Shown here: positions 1 to 9,006 of the stretch, one piece after another
Layout of the letters: each line of letters begins with the position of its first letter
Position numbering within the stretch: position 1 is the first letter of the stretch
From: Bacillus sp. J37
GTDB lineage: Bacteria > Bacillota > Bacilli > Bacillales > Bacillaceae
Direction: 5' to 3'
Assembly (NCBI RefSeq): GCF_000518865.1
Contig: NZ_JAEK01000021.1
Location: 1-64,000 of the forward strand
DNA length: 64,000 bases
Notes under the pieces: model-generated
What the model saw: only the letters and a program-made list of their open reading frames with translations
What the model was told of the DNA's origin: nothing
Databases searched by the model: none
Made by a program: the position numbers and the translations under genes

Positions 1-286
1 TTGTACATCCGCAAGATCTCCCAGGGTAAGACAACCATCTTTCCTCTTTTACTCGCCTGATCTACTTTACAAAGTTACGCACATCTTTTGGACTTTAACT
101 TGTTTGGGAGTCTTATCCCTTTGTAAAGCCTTAGTATCAGATTTCTGTTCGTCGAGCCAAGATTTTATTCCACGCTTCCTCCAGCCCTTATCTCACGATA
201 AGTACCTTGCGCTTCCTTAGTGGTTGGTCGATGTGTACCCCCACAGTGGACTTTCACCACCTAGATAGTTGCCATGCCTGGCACAC
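1..286 (-). mobile_element. Group IIC intron, 5' end (partial, runs off window)
   Basis: Read on the minus strand, the segment starts at 286 with GTGTGCC, then AGGCATGGC, then GGTGGTGAAAGTCCAC. Near the window edge it reaches TCTTACCC-GGGAG. These blocks and their order match domain I of bacterial class C group II introns such as the Oceanobacillus iheyensis intron. Only the 5' ribozyme part is here; the reverse transcriptase/maturase ORF and domains V-VI should lie beyond base 1. The boundary follows the T-tract of an intrinsic terminator, which is the known target preference of class C introns. The class call comes from recalled family sequence, not a covariance search. Confidence 0.82.
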
Positions 287-287
287 C

Positions 288-318
288 AAAAAAAACAAAT
301 AGAAGTGATCTATTTGTT
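288..318 (-). terminator. Intrinsic terminator of the membrane AraC regulator; group II intron target
   Basis: Perfect 9-bp inverted repeat AACAAATAG / CTATTTGTT (294-302 and 310-318) with a 7-nt loop. On the minus strand it is followed by a run of eight T. It lies about 45 bp after the stop of the AraC regulator, and the intron begins two bases after the T-tract. Confidence 0.85.
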
Positions 319-361
319 CAAAGAAGAAATTAAACTTATTTGAATGTAGAGTTGAGCCTTT

Positions 362-2671
362 TCATTGTGCTCCAAGAGCTGCTTGTCTATAAGCTTTCGG
401 TGTGACATGTAAGACCCTCTTGAAAGCTCTTCGAAATGAATGGGCAGAATTATAGCCAACCTCACTTGATATCTCTTCGATTGTCATATCAGTCCCAAGT
501 AGTAACTCAGAGGCCTTATTAATGCGTATTTTTTCAATATAATCTGATACATATTCACCAAGTTTTTCTTTAAAAAGCTGGGAAACAAATTTCTCAGGAA
601 AACCTACCTTTTCCGATATTCGATATAATGATAAGTCTGGATCATGATAATGGTCTTCTAAAAACTCAATAATTAACTTAATAGCCTGATCATTTGATTC
701 ATTTTTTCTTTTATTAACCAAGCTACAATATTCATCAGCTATCAATTCAAATTCATTCCAAACATGATTTAGTCCAAGGTTTAGATGAACTTGTAAAACT
801 CTGTTCACCAATTTGATCGAATCCCCGGATCCTTGAGAAGTAGCCGAGTAACAACCCTTTATCAGCGTGGATTTTATTTCTTCCACTAATTGCTCCACAA
901 TCTTTGGTGATAGCTCTCTGTTACTAAAATTCTCTTGAAATATTTGTGCCATGATTTGTTTGATATCGTATGCTTCCCCTGTTTTCATCGCATTTATCAG
1001 TCGAAGTTCAAGATCCATCGGGTAATAATACATACTTGTTTCTCTTGCTATATCTTGATACCAAAGTATCTCACTCTTACTTATTTCGGAGAAGGTGGAA
1101 TCTAATGCCTGCTTTGCCTCATAATAAGAACGATTTATTTCCTTAAAATTTTGAAATGTTTTCCCTACATAGGCTGATATTGAGATACGATAAGAATTAG
1201 CTACCGATGTACTGAGTTCATTTAAGAGATTTAATAATTCATCAGAGACATTCACTTTATTTGCACTATTACAAGTTATGATTATAACAATCTTATCTAT
1301 ATTTAAATCCGTCATAACAATGGATGGCTCAAGCTCCTTAATAGTTCGTTTAATAAGGAAACGGGATGCACTTAACTCATTATGAATTTCTTTATTCTCC
1401 ATATCACCATAACCATTTATTCTTAAAATACATACATATCCATACTCTCCTCTAAAGAGTACATTTAACTGTTCCGCCCTTTCAATCATTCCTTCCTGAT
1501 CGTAAAATTCTCCGCTTAATAAACTCTTTATAAAGGAATCCTTCAATATATCTTTATGGTTCGTTATTTCTCTTTTTAATAATTTATTATTAGAGATTAA
1601 ATTCGAGATATTGCCGTGTAAAAAGTCAAACTCATTATTATGTTTGGTAGCATCCGGACCAATTTGCTCTCTAACCACATCTATTAAGTTATGAATTGGT
1701 GAACTATCACGATAAGCAAGAAATAAACAGAGCAACATCCCAATAATAAGCGTGCTTAATGTAACAACCATGGTTATATGTTTGATAGCCTCTGCTTTTT
1801 CCATTAATCCTTCTTTAGGTATCCCTGCAACATAATTCCATCCATTAAGATCAGACTGTATAGATAACAACATTGTTTCATTTTCTATTACTTTGTTAAT
1901 TGAGTCTGTATCTTTTGTATACTTTTTAACAATTTCTTTAGCCTGTTTTTCCTTAATTCCCATTATTGTAATTGGATTTCCTTCTTTATCAGTGATAAAG
2001 GCCCATCCACCATACTGCTTAGATATTCCTTCTAATAGTATATTTATTTTCCTCTGGTCAATTGTCAAAACTGCTGTACCTAATGGTTGATTTAAACTAT
2101 TAAAAGGAAGAGATTGAAGATATGTAATGACAGAAAGCTCCTTATTGTTACTCGTATATGAGCGAAGTGGCAGAATTTCTCCTTGATAATTCCCATGCAA
2201 AATTGTCTTTTTCCATTGGTCGAAGGAGAGATCATTATAATGATAAGTTTCATAGAAGTGGTCAACTCTAAAAAAAACGGCACCTTCTTTTAATACAGCA
2301 TCATAATTTTTTAAATAGATATAAAAATCCTCTAAAAAATCGTTCGAATGAGTATATTTTGAAACAAAACGTGAGGTTTCTCTTAAGCTGTAAATATCAA
2401 TTGCATTAGGCTCTGTTCTTGCCGTTAAATGTTGATTGAAATCCTCTAGAGCAATCTGTCTTGTAAACCTTTCAATCTCCATGATCCTGCTCTCTAAAAT
2501 ATCCTTACTTTTATTTAAAATTAATTTGCTCGTATCAATAGAACTGGTCTTTGCCACATCAATTGATACTTGGTACGATATGAATCCGGTAATAAGTGGA
2601 AATAAAAGAATAATAACATAAGAAAGTAAGAATCTTCTAAAAATTTTAGGCATTTTCGTTTTCAAGTACAA
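362..2671 (-). CDS. Membrane-anchored AraC family transcriptional regulator
   Basis: 769 aa. A transmembrane segment at about residues 10-30 and a second at about 297-318 flank an extracytoplasmic sensory region of about 265 residues. A cytoplasmic linker follows, and the last 100 residues hold a two-helix-turn-helix AraC DNA-binding domain. This is the one-component membrane sensor layout often found next to LplABC-type sugar importers in Bacillaceae and Paenibacillaceae, so sensing of an extracellular saccharide is inferred. The start is TTG at 2671, chosen because a G-rich ribosome binding site lies immediately upstream; the next ATG (2653) is too far from it. A cre box overlaps the leader. 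The target genes are not evident from sequence. Confidence 0.88.
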   Translation of the reverse strand: MYLKTKMPKIFRRFLLSYVIILLFPLITGFISYQVSIDVAKTSSIDTSKLILNKSKDILESRIMEIERFTRQIALEDFNQHLTARTEPNAIDIYSLRETSRFVSKYTHSNDFLEDFYIYLKNYDAVLKEGAVFFRVDHFYETYHYNDLSFDQWKKTILHGNYQGEILPLRSYTSNNKELSVITYLQSLPFNSLNQPLGTAVLTIDQRKINILLEGISKQYGGWAFITDKEGNPITIMGIKEKQAKEIVKKYTKDTDSINKVIENETMLLSIQSDLNGWNYVAGIPKEGLMEKAEAIKHITMVVTLSTLIIGMLLCLFLAYRDSSPIHNLIDVVREQIGPDATKHNNEFDFLHGNISNLISNNKLLKREITNHKDILKDSFIKSLLSGEFYDQEGMIERAEQLNVLFRGEYGYVCILRINGYGDMENKEIHNELSASRFLIKRTIKELEPSIVMTDLNIDKIVIIITCNSANKVNVSDELLNLLNELSTSVANSYRISISAYVGKTFQNFKEINRSYYEAKQALDSTFSEISKSEILWYQDIARETSMYYYPMDLELRLINAMKTGEAYDIKQIMAQIFQENFSNRELSPKIVEQLVEEIKSTLIKGCYSATSQGSGDSIKLVNRVLQVHLNLGLNHVWNEFELIADEYCSLVNKRKNESNDQAIKLIIEFLEDHYHDPDLSLYRISEKVGFPEKFVSQLFKEKLGEYVSDYIEKIRINKASELLLGTDMTIEEISSEVGYNSAHSFRRAFKRVLHVTPKAYRQAALGAQ

Positions 2672-2687
2672 AGCCCCCCTCCCCTTA

Positions 2688-2701
2688 AGATAACGCTTTC
2701 A
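2688..2701 (-). promoter_or_regulatory. cre-like catabolite repression site
   Basis: On the minus strand it reads TGAAAGCGTTATCT, close to the CcpA consensus TGWNANCGNTNWCA. It lies just upstream of the ribosome binding site of the membrane AraC gene, a roadblock position. CcpA itself is not in the window. Confidence 0.6.
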
Positions 2702-2862
2702 TTTATGTGTAGACAAGAATCATTAACCTCCCACTCCACGGTAAAAAGCTAGAACACTCTCATCTTATCACGTTTTTCTATTTATAAAAATAATATTTAA
2801 AGACTATTTCTTTCCATTATCAAGACGGATAAAATAGAAAAATTGTTTTGACCCTCTTACCC

Positions 2863-3801
2863 TTAATCATTATTCCTCGTTGTCAGATTACAGGGAGCAG
2901 CATTATCTATAATTAAATGATCAATTCCGATAATATCCTTATTCTCCCGAAAAGCTCCAGCTGAAACACCGATTGTTTTTCTAAATACTTTGTTGAAGTA
3001 ATTGGCATTTGAAAAACCCACCTTATATGCAATATCAGAAACACTAGAGTTTGTTGATCTTAATAACTCCACTGCTTTTTGTATTCGAATCTTCATTAGA
3101 TACTGCATAGGTGGCATTTTGAGTTTTCGTTTAAATTGTTTAATAAAGTAAAATCTTGAATATCCTGCGGCATCTGCTATGTCATCAAGAGTAATTGGCT
3201 CATGATAATTAGATTGGATAAATGAAAGTGCCTTGGTAATTTGAATGGAAAAATTCTCAACTTCTTCAATATTTCTTGCAAAACGGTACATTTCCATAAT
3301 AAATTGATAGGCTTTTGAAGAGGCATAATAAGCATCTGTTATTTTTTGTTCTTTCGTATTTTGATAGATTTCGAATAAAAGTTCAATTAACTTGGAATCA
3401 GGAGGAACTTTTAAGATGGAACCATTTTCCACTTCGATATATTTCCAGCATTTAGAAGCTTCATTTCCCTCTAGTGTTAAAAAAATAAATTCCCATTTGT
3501 CACTTTCTTGAGGAAAATAGTAACGATGATTACTGGGCACCTCAACAATAAACGCTTCTCCTGGCTTTACCGAATAACGACCTCCATTTATTTCAATCAT
3601 GCCGAATCCAGAAAGTGTGTATTGAAACACATATGTGTCAATATCTTTTCGTTTTAACCCATGCCAATTATAGGTATCACCTAGCTTTATTTCTTCCTTA
3701 CCAACTACTCTTAGATTTGCTACATCATTTGGAAGTGTGTCGTAAAAACGAAATCCGTAAACTCCATAATTGGTTTTATTTTCTTCAAATGAAATAGACA
3801 A
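2863..3801 (-). CDS. AraC family regulator with cupin sensor domain
   Basis: 312 aa from the chosen start. The N-terminal half is a cupin-type AraC ligand-binding fold (about residues 60-110 carry the small beta-barrel pattern). The C-terminal 100 residues are the paired HTH domain ending in FRKTIGVSAGAFRE. An upstream ATG at 3906 exists in frame but has no ribosome binding site. A GGAGGG at 3809-3814 sits 7 nt before TTG at 3801, so that start is preferred. The gene is divergent from the GH4 alpha-galactosidase across about 177 bp, so it probably controls it, responding to a galactoside; that role is inferred from position. Confidence 0.85.
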   Translation of the reverse strand: MSISFEENKTNYGVYGFRFYDTLPNDVANLRVVGKEEIKLGDTYNWHGLKRKDIDTYVFQYTLSGFGMIEINGGRYSVKPGEAFIVEVPSNHRYYFPQESDKWEFIFLTLEGNEASKCWKYIEVENGSILKVPPDSKLIELLFEIYQNTKEQKITDAYYASSKAYQFIMEMYRFARNIEEVENFSIQITKALSFIQSNYHEPITLDDIADAAGYSRFYFIKQFKRKLKMPPMQYLMKIRIQKAVELLRSTNSSVSDIAYKVGFSNANYFNKVFRKTIGVSAGAFRENKDIIGIDHLIIDNAAPCNLTTRNND

Positions 3802-3978
3802 TATTTTACCCTCCAATCGCACTAACTTACCATTGAGGTAAGTATGTAACCGTTTTATCATTATTATAGCTACAAATAATAAATAGTTGAAGTAAGGACC
3901 ATTCATTAATTTAAGACAATTTTTATCCTGGTCTTACTAGTGAACTTTTCTTTCTTCATCTTTCGGGAGGATTACTAG

Positions 3979-5307
3979 ATGTCTAAAATAACATTTCTAG
4001 GAGCAGGAAGTACAATTTTCGCAAAGAATGTTCTTGGTGATTGTATGTTTGTTCCAGCATTATCGGGCTTTGAATTTGCACTATTTGATATTGACGAACA
4101 AAGACTAAAAGACTCAGAAAATATGTTGAATAATTTAAAACATAGTTTAAAAGCTAATATCACAGTAAAAGCGTATTCTGATCGAAAAGAAGCATTGCGA
4201 GGAGCAAAATATATTATTAATGCTATCCAAGTGGGGGGATACAAACCAAGCACTGTAATTGATTTTGAAATTCCCAAAAAATATGGTCTCCGTCAAACGA
4301 TTGCTGATACAGTTGGAATAGGTGGGATTTTCCGATCACTGCGTACTATTCCAGTCATGATGGATTTCGCTAGGGATATTGAAGAAGTTTGTCCCGATGC
4401 CTTATTTTTAAATTATACAAATCCGATGGCAGCTTTAACTGGAGCAATGCTCCGTTTCACAAATGTAAAGACAGTTGGCCTATGCCATAGCGTACAAATT
4501 TGTAGTGAACATCTGCTTAAATCATTAGAAATGGATCATGAAGGAATTGAAGAAAAAATTGCAGGTATAAACCATATGGCTTGGTTACTGGAAATCAAGC
4601 GTAATGGTCAGGATTTATACCCTGAAATTAAAAGACGTGCAAGAGAAAAACAAAAAACCAAACATCATGATATGGTACGATTTGAATTAATGGATAAATT
4701 CGGCTTTTATGTTACAGAATCTTCTGAGCATAATGCAGAATATCATCCGTATTTCATTAAACAAAATGAGCCTGAATTAATTGATAAATTCAACATCCCT
4801 CTTGATGAATATCCAAGACGTTGCATAGCCCAAATTGAAGGTTGGAATAAAATGCGTGATGAAGTAGTCAACAACGCTCAACTCACTCATACTCGCTCAC
4901 ATGAATATGGTTCACGCATCATTGAAGCTATCGAAACAAACATTCCTTTTAAATTTGGTGGTAATGTCTTAAATAAGGGACGTTTAATTAGTAATTTACC
5001 TGAAAACGCTGTTGTCGAAGTCCCTTGCGTTGCTGACCGCAGTGGTATTAATCCATGCTATGTAGGAGATCTTCCGGAACAATTAGCAGCACTAAACCGA
5101 ACAAATATTAATACACAACTTTTAACAATCGAAGCAGCAGTTACAAAGAAAAGAGAACATATTTATCAAGCTGCAATGCTAGATCCACATACAGCGGCTG
5201 AGTTATCCATCGATAAGATTGTTGCAATGTGTGATGAACTAATTGAAGCACATGGTGACTGGATTCCAAATTTTGAAAGCAGTAAACAATATAGTAATTC
5301 ATACTAA
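3979..5307 (+). CDS. melA: GH4 alpha-galactosidase (NAD+/Mn2+-dependent), MelA-like
   Basis: 442 aa, full GH4 length. The N-terminus has the Rossmann NAD-binding motif GAGSTIFAKN. The family metal-site segments VGLCHSVQ (Cys, His) and INHMAW (His) are present. GH4 enzymes oxidise C3 of the sugar with NAD+, eliminate the aglycone and reverse the steps; the MelA subgroup acts on alpha-galactosides. It has no signal peptide, so it acts on imported oligosaccharides. A GGGAGG ribosome binding site precedes ATG 3979. With the mannobiose enzymes downstream, the likely task is removing galactosyl side groups from imported galactomannan oligomers. Alpha-glucosidase specificity within GH4 is the alternative. 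Confidence 0.88.
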   Translation: MSKITFLGAGSTIFAKNVLGDCMFVPALSGFEFALFDIDEQRLKDSENMLNNLKHSLKANITVKAYSDRKEALRGAKYIINAIQVGGYKPSTVIDFEIPKKYGLRQTIADTVGIGGIFRSLRTIPVMMDFARDIEEVCPDALFLNYTNPMAALTGAMLRFTNVKTVGLCHSVQICSEHLLKSLEMDHEGIEEKIAGINHMAWLLEIKRNGQDLYPEIKRRAREKQKTKHHDMVRFELMDKFGFYVTESSEHNAEYHPYFIKQNEPELIDKFNIPLDEYPRRCIAQIEGWNKMRDEVVNNAQLTHTRSHEYGSRIIEAIETNIPFKFGGNVLNKGRLISNLPENAVVEVPCVADRSGINPCYVGDLPEQLAALNRTNINTQLLTIEAAVTKKREHIYQAAMLDPHTAAELSIDKIVAMCDELIEAHGDWIPNFESSKQYSNSY

Positions 5308-5365
5308 TAATGTTGAGATCATGGTTTTCACACGACTAGCTAAAACAGATTAAAAACAAGAAAAA

Positions 5366-5411
5366 CTTCAATCCCTTTCTTTCTCTATCAAGGGATTGAA
5401 GCTTTCTATTT
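5366..5411 (+). terminator. Intrinsic terminator after the GH4 gene
   Basis: Inverted repeat CTTCAATCCCT / AGGGATTGAAG (5366-5376 and 5391-5401) followed on the plus strand by a T-rich run. It lies about 60 bp after the GH4 stop. Confidence 0.8.
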
Positions 5412-5570
5412 TATTTGCTGTTGATTTGAAGACAAATAGCGTTGAACTTGATCTCTATCTGAATTCAGCGTTATTCAGTAAGATGTCTACTATAGACAAA
5501 AGCGTCATCTGTTCATTCTCCATCTCAACTATCTTGTTTGATCTAAACTGCGTCTCATAATTTCCTACTC

Positions 5571-6461
5571 TTATTTAACAAGCATCGCAGCCCCTATTAC
5601 TCCTGCATGTCCACCAAGAGTTGTCGGAACAATTTTAATAAAGGATGCTAGTTGCGGATACACATATTCTTTTACTTTTTCTTGTAGTGGTGCCAAGATG
5701 AACGGCTTTGATTCCATTACTCCTCCACCAACAATAAAAATTTGAGGATTCACTACATGCGCAATATTTGCGATACCCATTGCTAAATAATTCACCGTAT
5801 CGTCTATCACTATTTGTGCGTGTTGATCACCCTGCTCTGCCAAAAAGAAAACGTTCTTTGCTCCACCCTTTATACCAAACTGTTCATATGCTCTTCTGCC
5901 AATAGAAGTACCGCTTGCAAGTCCTTCAAAAGAACCTTGATTTAAATTGTTATGTTTATAGCCATTAGGTTCAATAATCATATTTCCAATTTCCCCTGCG
6001 TATCCATTTGCACCATTAAAGAGTTGTTTATCTATAATGAAAGCACCTCCTATACCGGTACTTACTGTCATATAATAAACACTCTCACTGCCGACACCAC
6101 TTCCCGCTACAGCTTCTGCCAATCCGGCAACATTTGCATCATTGTTTAAATGAACCGGTACACTATAATGATCTTCGAAAATTTTAACAAGAGGAATTTC
6201 ATCCCATCCCGGAAGATTCGGCGGACTTAAAATTATTCCTTTTTTAAAATCCAGTGGACCCGGAGCACCGATTCCAATCCCTTTTATACTTTTTCCGTCC
6301 TTAATCTGCTCAATCATTGCTTTCATTTTCTCGATTGTATAGTTATGACCTTTTTCAGCTTCTGTTGGTTCTTGAATGAGATTAAGGATATTCCATTGCT
6401 CATCAACAAGACCAACTCTTACATTGGTACCACCTAAATCTATGCCTATTCTTACATTCAT
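5571..6461 (-). CDS. ROK family sugar kinase lacking the usual zinc site
   Basis: 296 aa from ATG 6461, chosen because GGGAGG lies 9 nt upstream; an 18-codon upstream extension has no such signal. It has the ATP phosphate loop GIDLGGTNVRVG at the N-terminus, the catalytic Asp in HLNNDANVAG, and a C-terminal GGGV segment. ROK kinases phosphorylate free glucose, mannose or fructose at C6. Two family zinc ligands regions are altered: the usual GEIGH reads GEIGN, and the CxCGxxGCxE segment has no cysteine (NLNQGSFE). In this locus it would phosphorylate the glucose released by the mannosylglucose phosphorylase, or mannose. It has its own operator-bearing promoter, separate from the LacI gene. Confidence 0.85.
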   Translation of the reverse strand: MNVRIGIDLGGTNVRVGLVDEQWNILNLIQEPTEAEKGHNYTIEKMKAMIEQIKDGKSIKGIGIGAPGPLDFKKGIILSPPNLPGWDEIPLVKIFEDHYSVPVHLNNDANVAGLAEAVAGSGVGSESVYYMTVSTGIGGAFIIDKQLFNGANGYAGEIGNMIIEPNGYKHNNLNQGSFEGLASGTSIGRRAYEQFGIKGGAKNVFFLAEQGDQHAQIVIDDTVNYLAMGIANIAHVVNPQIFIVGGGVMESKPFILAPLQEKVKEYVYPQLASFIKIVPTTLGGHAGVIGAAMLVK

Positions 6462-6555
6462 TTTATTGGACCTCCCATAATCAATGCATTTGAACAAGTA
6501 AGCCAATATCAACAAATTTCTTTGAAGACTTCGAAAAAGGGGGCAGATTACCCCA

Positions 6556-6588
6556 TTAACGATAACTTAACACTTAAGTTATCGTTAA
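6556..6588. promoter_or_regulatory. Perfect 15-bp inverted repeat, probable LacI-family operator
   Basis: TTAACGATAACTTAA - CAC - TTAAGTTATCGTTAA is a perfect palindrome about 95 bp upstream of the ROK start and downstream of the LacI gene. Neither strand has a T-tract after it, so it is not a terminator. Its core CGATAACTTAA recurs upstream of the epimerase operon and of the importer operon. Binding by the adjacent LacI protein is inferred. Confidence 0.7.
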
Positions 6589-6675
6589 GCTTACAAAACA
6601 CATTGTATTATGGCAACGTTTTCCTGTCAATAAATAAACTATATCACCTAAGAACAAAGGTTAAAAAATTCCAAA

Positions 6676-6708
6676 AAGAAAAACAAGGTAAAAGTTACAC
6701 CTTGTTTT
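6676..6708 (-). terminator. Intrinsic terminator of the LacI gene
   Basis: AAACAAGGT / ACCTTGTTT (6681-6689 and 6699-6707) with T-rich DNA following on the minus strand. The 5' arm overlaps the stop codon of the LacI regulator, which separates it from the ROK kinase. Confidence 0.75.
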
Positions 6709-7714
6709 AAAGTTTCTTAACTGAATTTCTATATATTATTTTTCCTTTCACTAGTACCCGACCAAATGTTTTATTTTTGTCTTTTAATTTCTCAAGAACA
6801 AAGTTCACAGAATTAGTAGCCATTTGTTCAATATCAACTTCAACTGTTGTTAAGGCAGGGTCAGTAATTGTCGCATATATATCATTGTCAAAACCAACAA
6901 CAGAACAGTCTTCAGGTACTTTATAGCCTTCTTTATTGAGTTTCTGAACCAAGTTATGAGCAACTTGGTCACAATTACATACAAACGCAGTTGGCAGGGT
7001 CTCTGGTAATTTAATATCTATATATGTACCTTCTTCATCCCTGTCATTAATAATAAATTCCTGTTTTAGCACCATGCCGTGTTCAAGAAGGGATTTATAA
7101 TATCCTAAAAAGCGATCTTGGATACTGCTTGTTGAATACAGATTCCCAACATAAGCAATCTCTTCATGACCGTTACGGAAAAGATAATTTGTTAACTCAT
7201 ATGCTGCATAAAAGTTATCAGTTGTAACTGAATCAATATCTGCATGCTCAGCATAGAAATCAAGAAATACTTTTGGAATATCGATCTCCTGTATTTTTTG
7301 AATATAAGCTTTACTAATCTGCCCTAATATAATGAAACCATCAACCTTATTTTCGTTATAGATTCTGGGAAGATTAAGTTGTTTTTCATCAGTATGACTC
7401 AAAATGTTTAAAATACCATAATACCCCTGGTTTTCTAAAATCTTCGTGATACTTTTATATACATTTAAATAAAATGAAGATTGTTCAGTTCCTGCAAATC
7501 TTTCTGGGATAATGACTCCGATGTTGTAGGACAAACCTTCCTTCATCGATTTTGCCATAGCGTTATATCTATATCCCATTTGTTCAGCAAGAGCCTTTAT
7601 TTTTAGTTTTAACTCTTCACCAACACCTTCTTTATCATTAAGCGCTTTCGATACCGTTACACTACTTACGCCCAGCTTGTCGGCGATATCTCTCATCGTC
7701 ACATTATTTTTCAT
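6707..7714 (-). CDS. LacI family transcriptional regulator
   Basis: 335 aa, normal family length. Residues 1-55 hold the LacI HTH (MRDIADKLGVSSVTVSKALN) and hinge helix, followed by a periplasmic-binding-protein-like effector domain. The ribosome binding site is GGGGGGA before ATG 7714. It lies between the ROK kinase and the mannosylglucose phosphorylase, and CGATAACTTAA sites occur in front of three nearby units. It is therefore the likely repressor of the mannan oligosaccharide genes, with a mannose-containing sugar or sugar phosphate as possible inducer. No copy of the site was seen in its own promoter. Confidence 0.9.
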   Translation of the reverse strand: MKNNVTMRDIADKLGVSSVTVSKALNDKEGVGEELKLKIKALAEQMGYRYNAMAKSMKEGLSYNIGVIIPERFAGTEQSSFYLNVYKSITKILENQGYYGILNILSHTDEKQLNLPRIYNENKVDGFIILGQISKAYIQKIQEIDIPKVFLDFYAEHADIDSVTTDNFYAAYELTNYLFRNGHEEIAYVGNLYSTSSIQDRFLGYYKSLLEHGMVLKQEFIINDRDEEGTYIDIKLPETLPTAFVCNCDQVAHNLVQKLNKEGYKVPEDCSVVGFDNDIYATITDPALTTVEVDIEQMATNSVNFVLEKLKDKNKTFGRVLVKGKIIYRNSVKKL

Positions 7715-7818
7715 TTTTCTTCCCCCCTTTCTACTAAATATACCTTAATTTTTATTATCCTTACATATTACATATTTGTATATACGCAACCTATTAAATA
7801 ACATGTAAGTAAATAATA

Positions 7819-9006
7819 TTATGATTTGCTAGCAACTTCAATTAATTTAAGATTTTTCATGATTAAATCTTTCCGTTGAGAAGCACAATCTAAAGATCTG
7901 AAAGGATCTCCCGGAGTATTAAACGTATAATCCATTAATTTATCAACTGTTGTTGTCGCAACATGAATTCTAGTATCACTTGAAGCATAATAAATAAACA
8001 CTTCACCCTCTTCGTTTACAACTGCTCCATTACAGAATACGACATTTGAAACATCCCCTACACGTTCTTCGTCATAAGGAGCAATAAAATGCCCTCCCGG
8101 AGTTGCAATCACTTTTGAAGGGTCTTCTAAACTAGTTGCAATTGTATATAGAACATAACGAAGACCTGCTGCAGTATTTCGTACGCCATGTGCGATATGA
8201 ATCCAGCCCTTTTCTGTCTTAATAGGTGCAGGTCCTTGGCCATTTTTCACTTCATAAATCGTATGATATTTCTTCTCGTGCATAACATATTCTTTTTGTA
8301 TGATCGGATTTAGTATATCATCACAAAGAGCAAATGCAATTCCTCCGCCAGAACCTGTTGAAATAAATCCATCTTGCGGTCGAGTATAAAATGCGTAATT
8401 ACCATCTACAAATTCAGGATGTAAGACTACGTTTCGCTGCTGTGGTGATGGAGTTTGAATATTAGGAAGTCGATCCCATTCTATTAAATCCTTAGTACGG
8501 ACCAACCCTGCTTGTGCAATTGCACTAGATGTATCAAATTCAGATGCCTCCGGATCCTTACTTTCAGAACAATAGATTCCATAAATCCAACCATCTTCAT
8601 GTTGAACAAGACGCATATCGTATATATTTGTTTCATTTTCATCAATATCTTCCCAAGTAAGAGGCGTATGAATAAATCGGAAGTTATCAATCCCATTTTC
8701 ACTTTCTGCTAAAGCAAATATTGATTTACGGTCCACCCCCTCCATCCGAACGACTAAATAATACTTATTATTGACATAAATTGCTCCAGGGTTAAATGCA
8801 GCATTTACTCCTAATCTTTCCATAAAATGAGGATTCGTTTCTTTATTTAAATCAAAACGCCAATGTAAAGGAACATGGTGACGAGTTATAACAGGATGTT
8901 GATATCTATTGTAAACTCCATTATAAAAGTCTGTCTTTTTTTCATTTTTCCTTCCTACTAATTCATTTTGCTTTTTTAATAGTTCAAAGTACTTTTCATG
9001 AATCAT
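7819..9006 (-). CDS. GH130 4-O-beta-D-mannosyl-D-glucose phosphorylase
   Basis: 395 aa from ATG 9006, which overlaps the epimerase stop in an ATGA; GGGAG lies just upstream. An 11-codon extension to 9039 is unlikely. Family features include the five-bladed propeller repeats, [20 protein letters not shown], the ENGIDNF block and GRVGDVSN-like segments near the C-terminus ([13 protein letters not shown]). GH130_1 enzymes phosphorolyse beta-1,4-mannosyl-glucose to mannose 1-phosphate and glucose in the cytoplasm. Translational coupling to a cellobiose/mannobiose 2-epimerase strongly supports that specificity over the mannooligosaccharide phosphorylase subgroup. No phosphomannomutase is in the window. 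Confidence 0.88.
   Translation of the reverse strand: MIHEKYFELLKKQNELVGRKNEKKTDFYNGVYNRYQHPVITRHHVPLHWRFDLNKETNPHFMERLGVNAAFNPGAIYVNNKYYLVVRMEGVDRKSIFALAESENGIDNFRFIHTPLTWEDIDENETNIYDMRLVQHEDGWIYGIYCSESKDPEASEFDTSSAIAQAGLVRTKDLIEWDRLPNIQTPSPQQRNVVLHPEFVDGNYAFYTRPQDGFISTGSGGGIAFALCDDILNPIIQKEYVMHEKKYHTIYEVKNGQGPAPIKTEKGWIHIAHGVRNTAAGLRYVLYTIATSLEDPSKVIATPGGHFIAPYDEERVGDVSNVVFCNGAVVNEEGEVFIYYASSDTRIHVATTTVDKLMDYTFNTPGDPFRSLDCASQRKDLIMKNLKLIEVASKS

Noticed and set aside
1-286. The left-edge sequence as a T-box or other riboswitch
   Set aside because: The ordered blocks GTGTGCC, GGTGAAAGTCCAC and TCTTACCC-GGGAG match group II intron domain I, and the segment lies downstream of a terminator, not upstream of a gene.
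6556-6588. The 15-bp inverted repeat as a transcription terminator
   Set aside because: No T-tract follows on either strand, the spacer is only 3 nt, and its core recurs in other promoters, which fits an operator.
6522-6710. A 62-codon plus-strand frame between the ROK and LacI genes
   Set aside because: It runs across the operator palindrome and the LacI terminator, has low-complexity composition and no ribosome binding site.
8484-8702. Open frames antisense or in other frames inside the GH130, epimerase, ManA and other genes
   Set aside because: They lie within strongly supported coding sequences, have no ribosome binding sites or family resemblance, and are expected by chance in AT-rich DNA.
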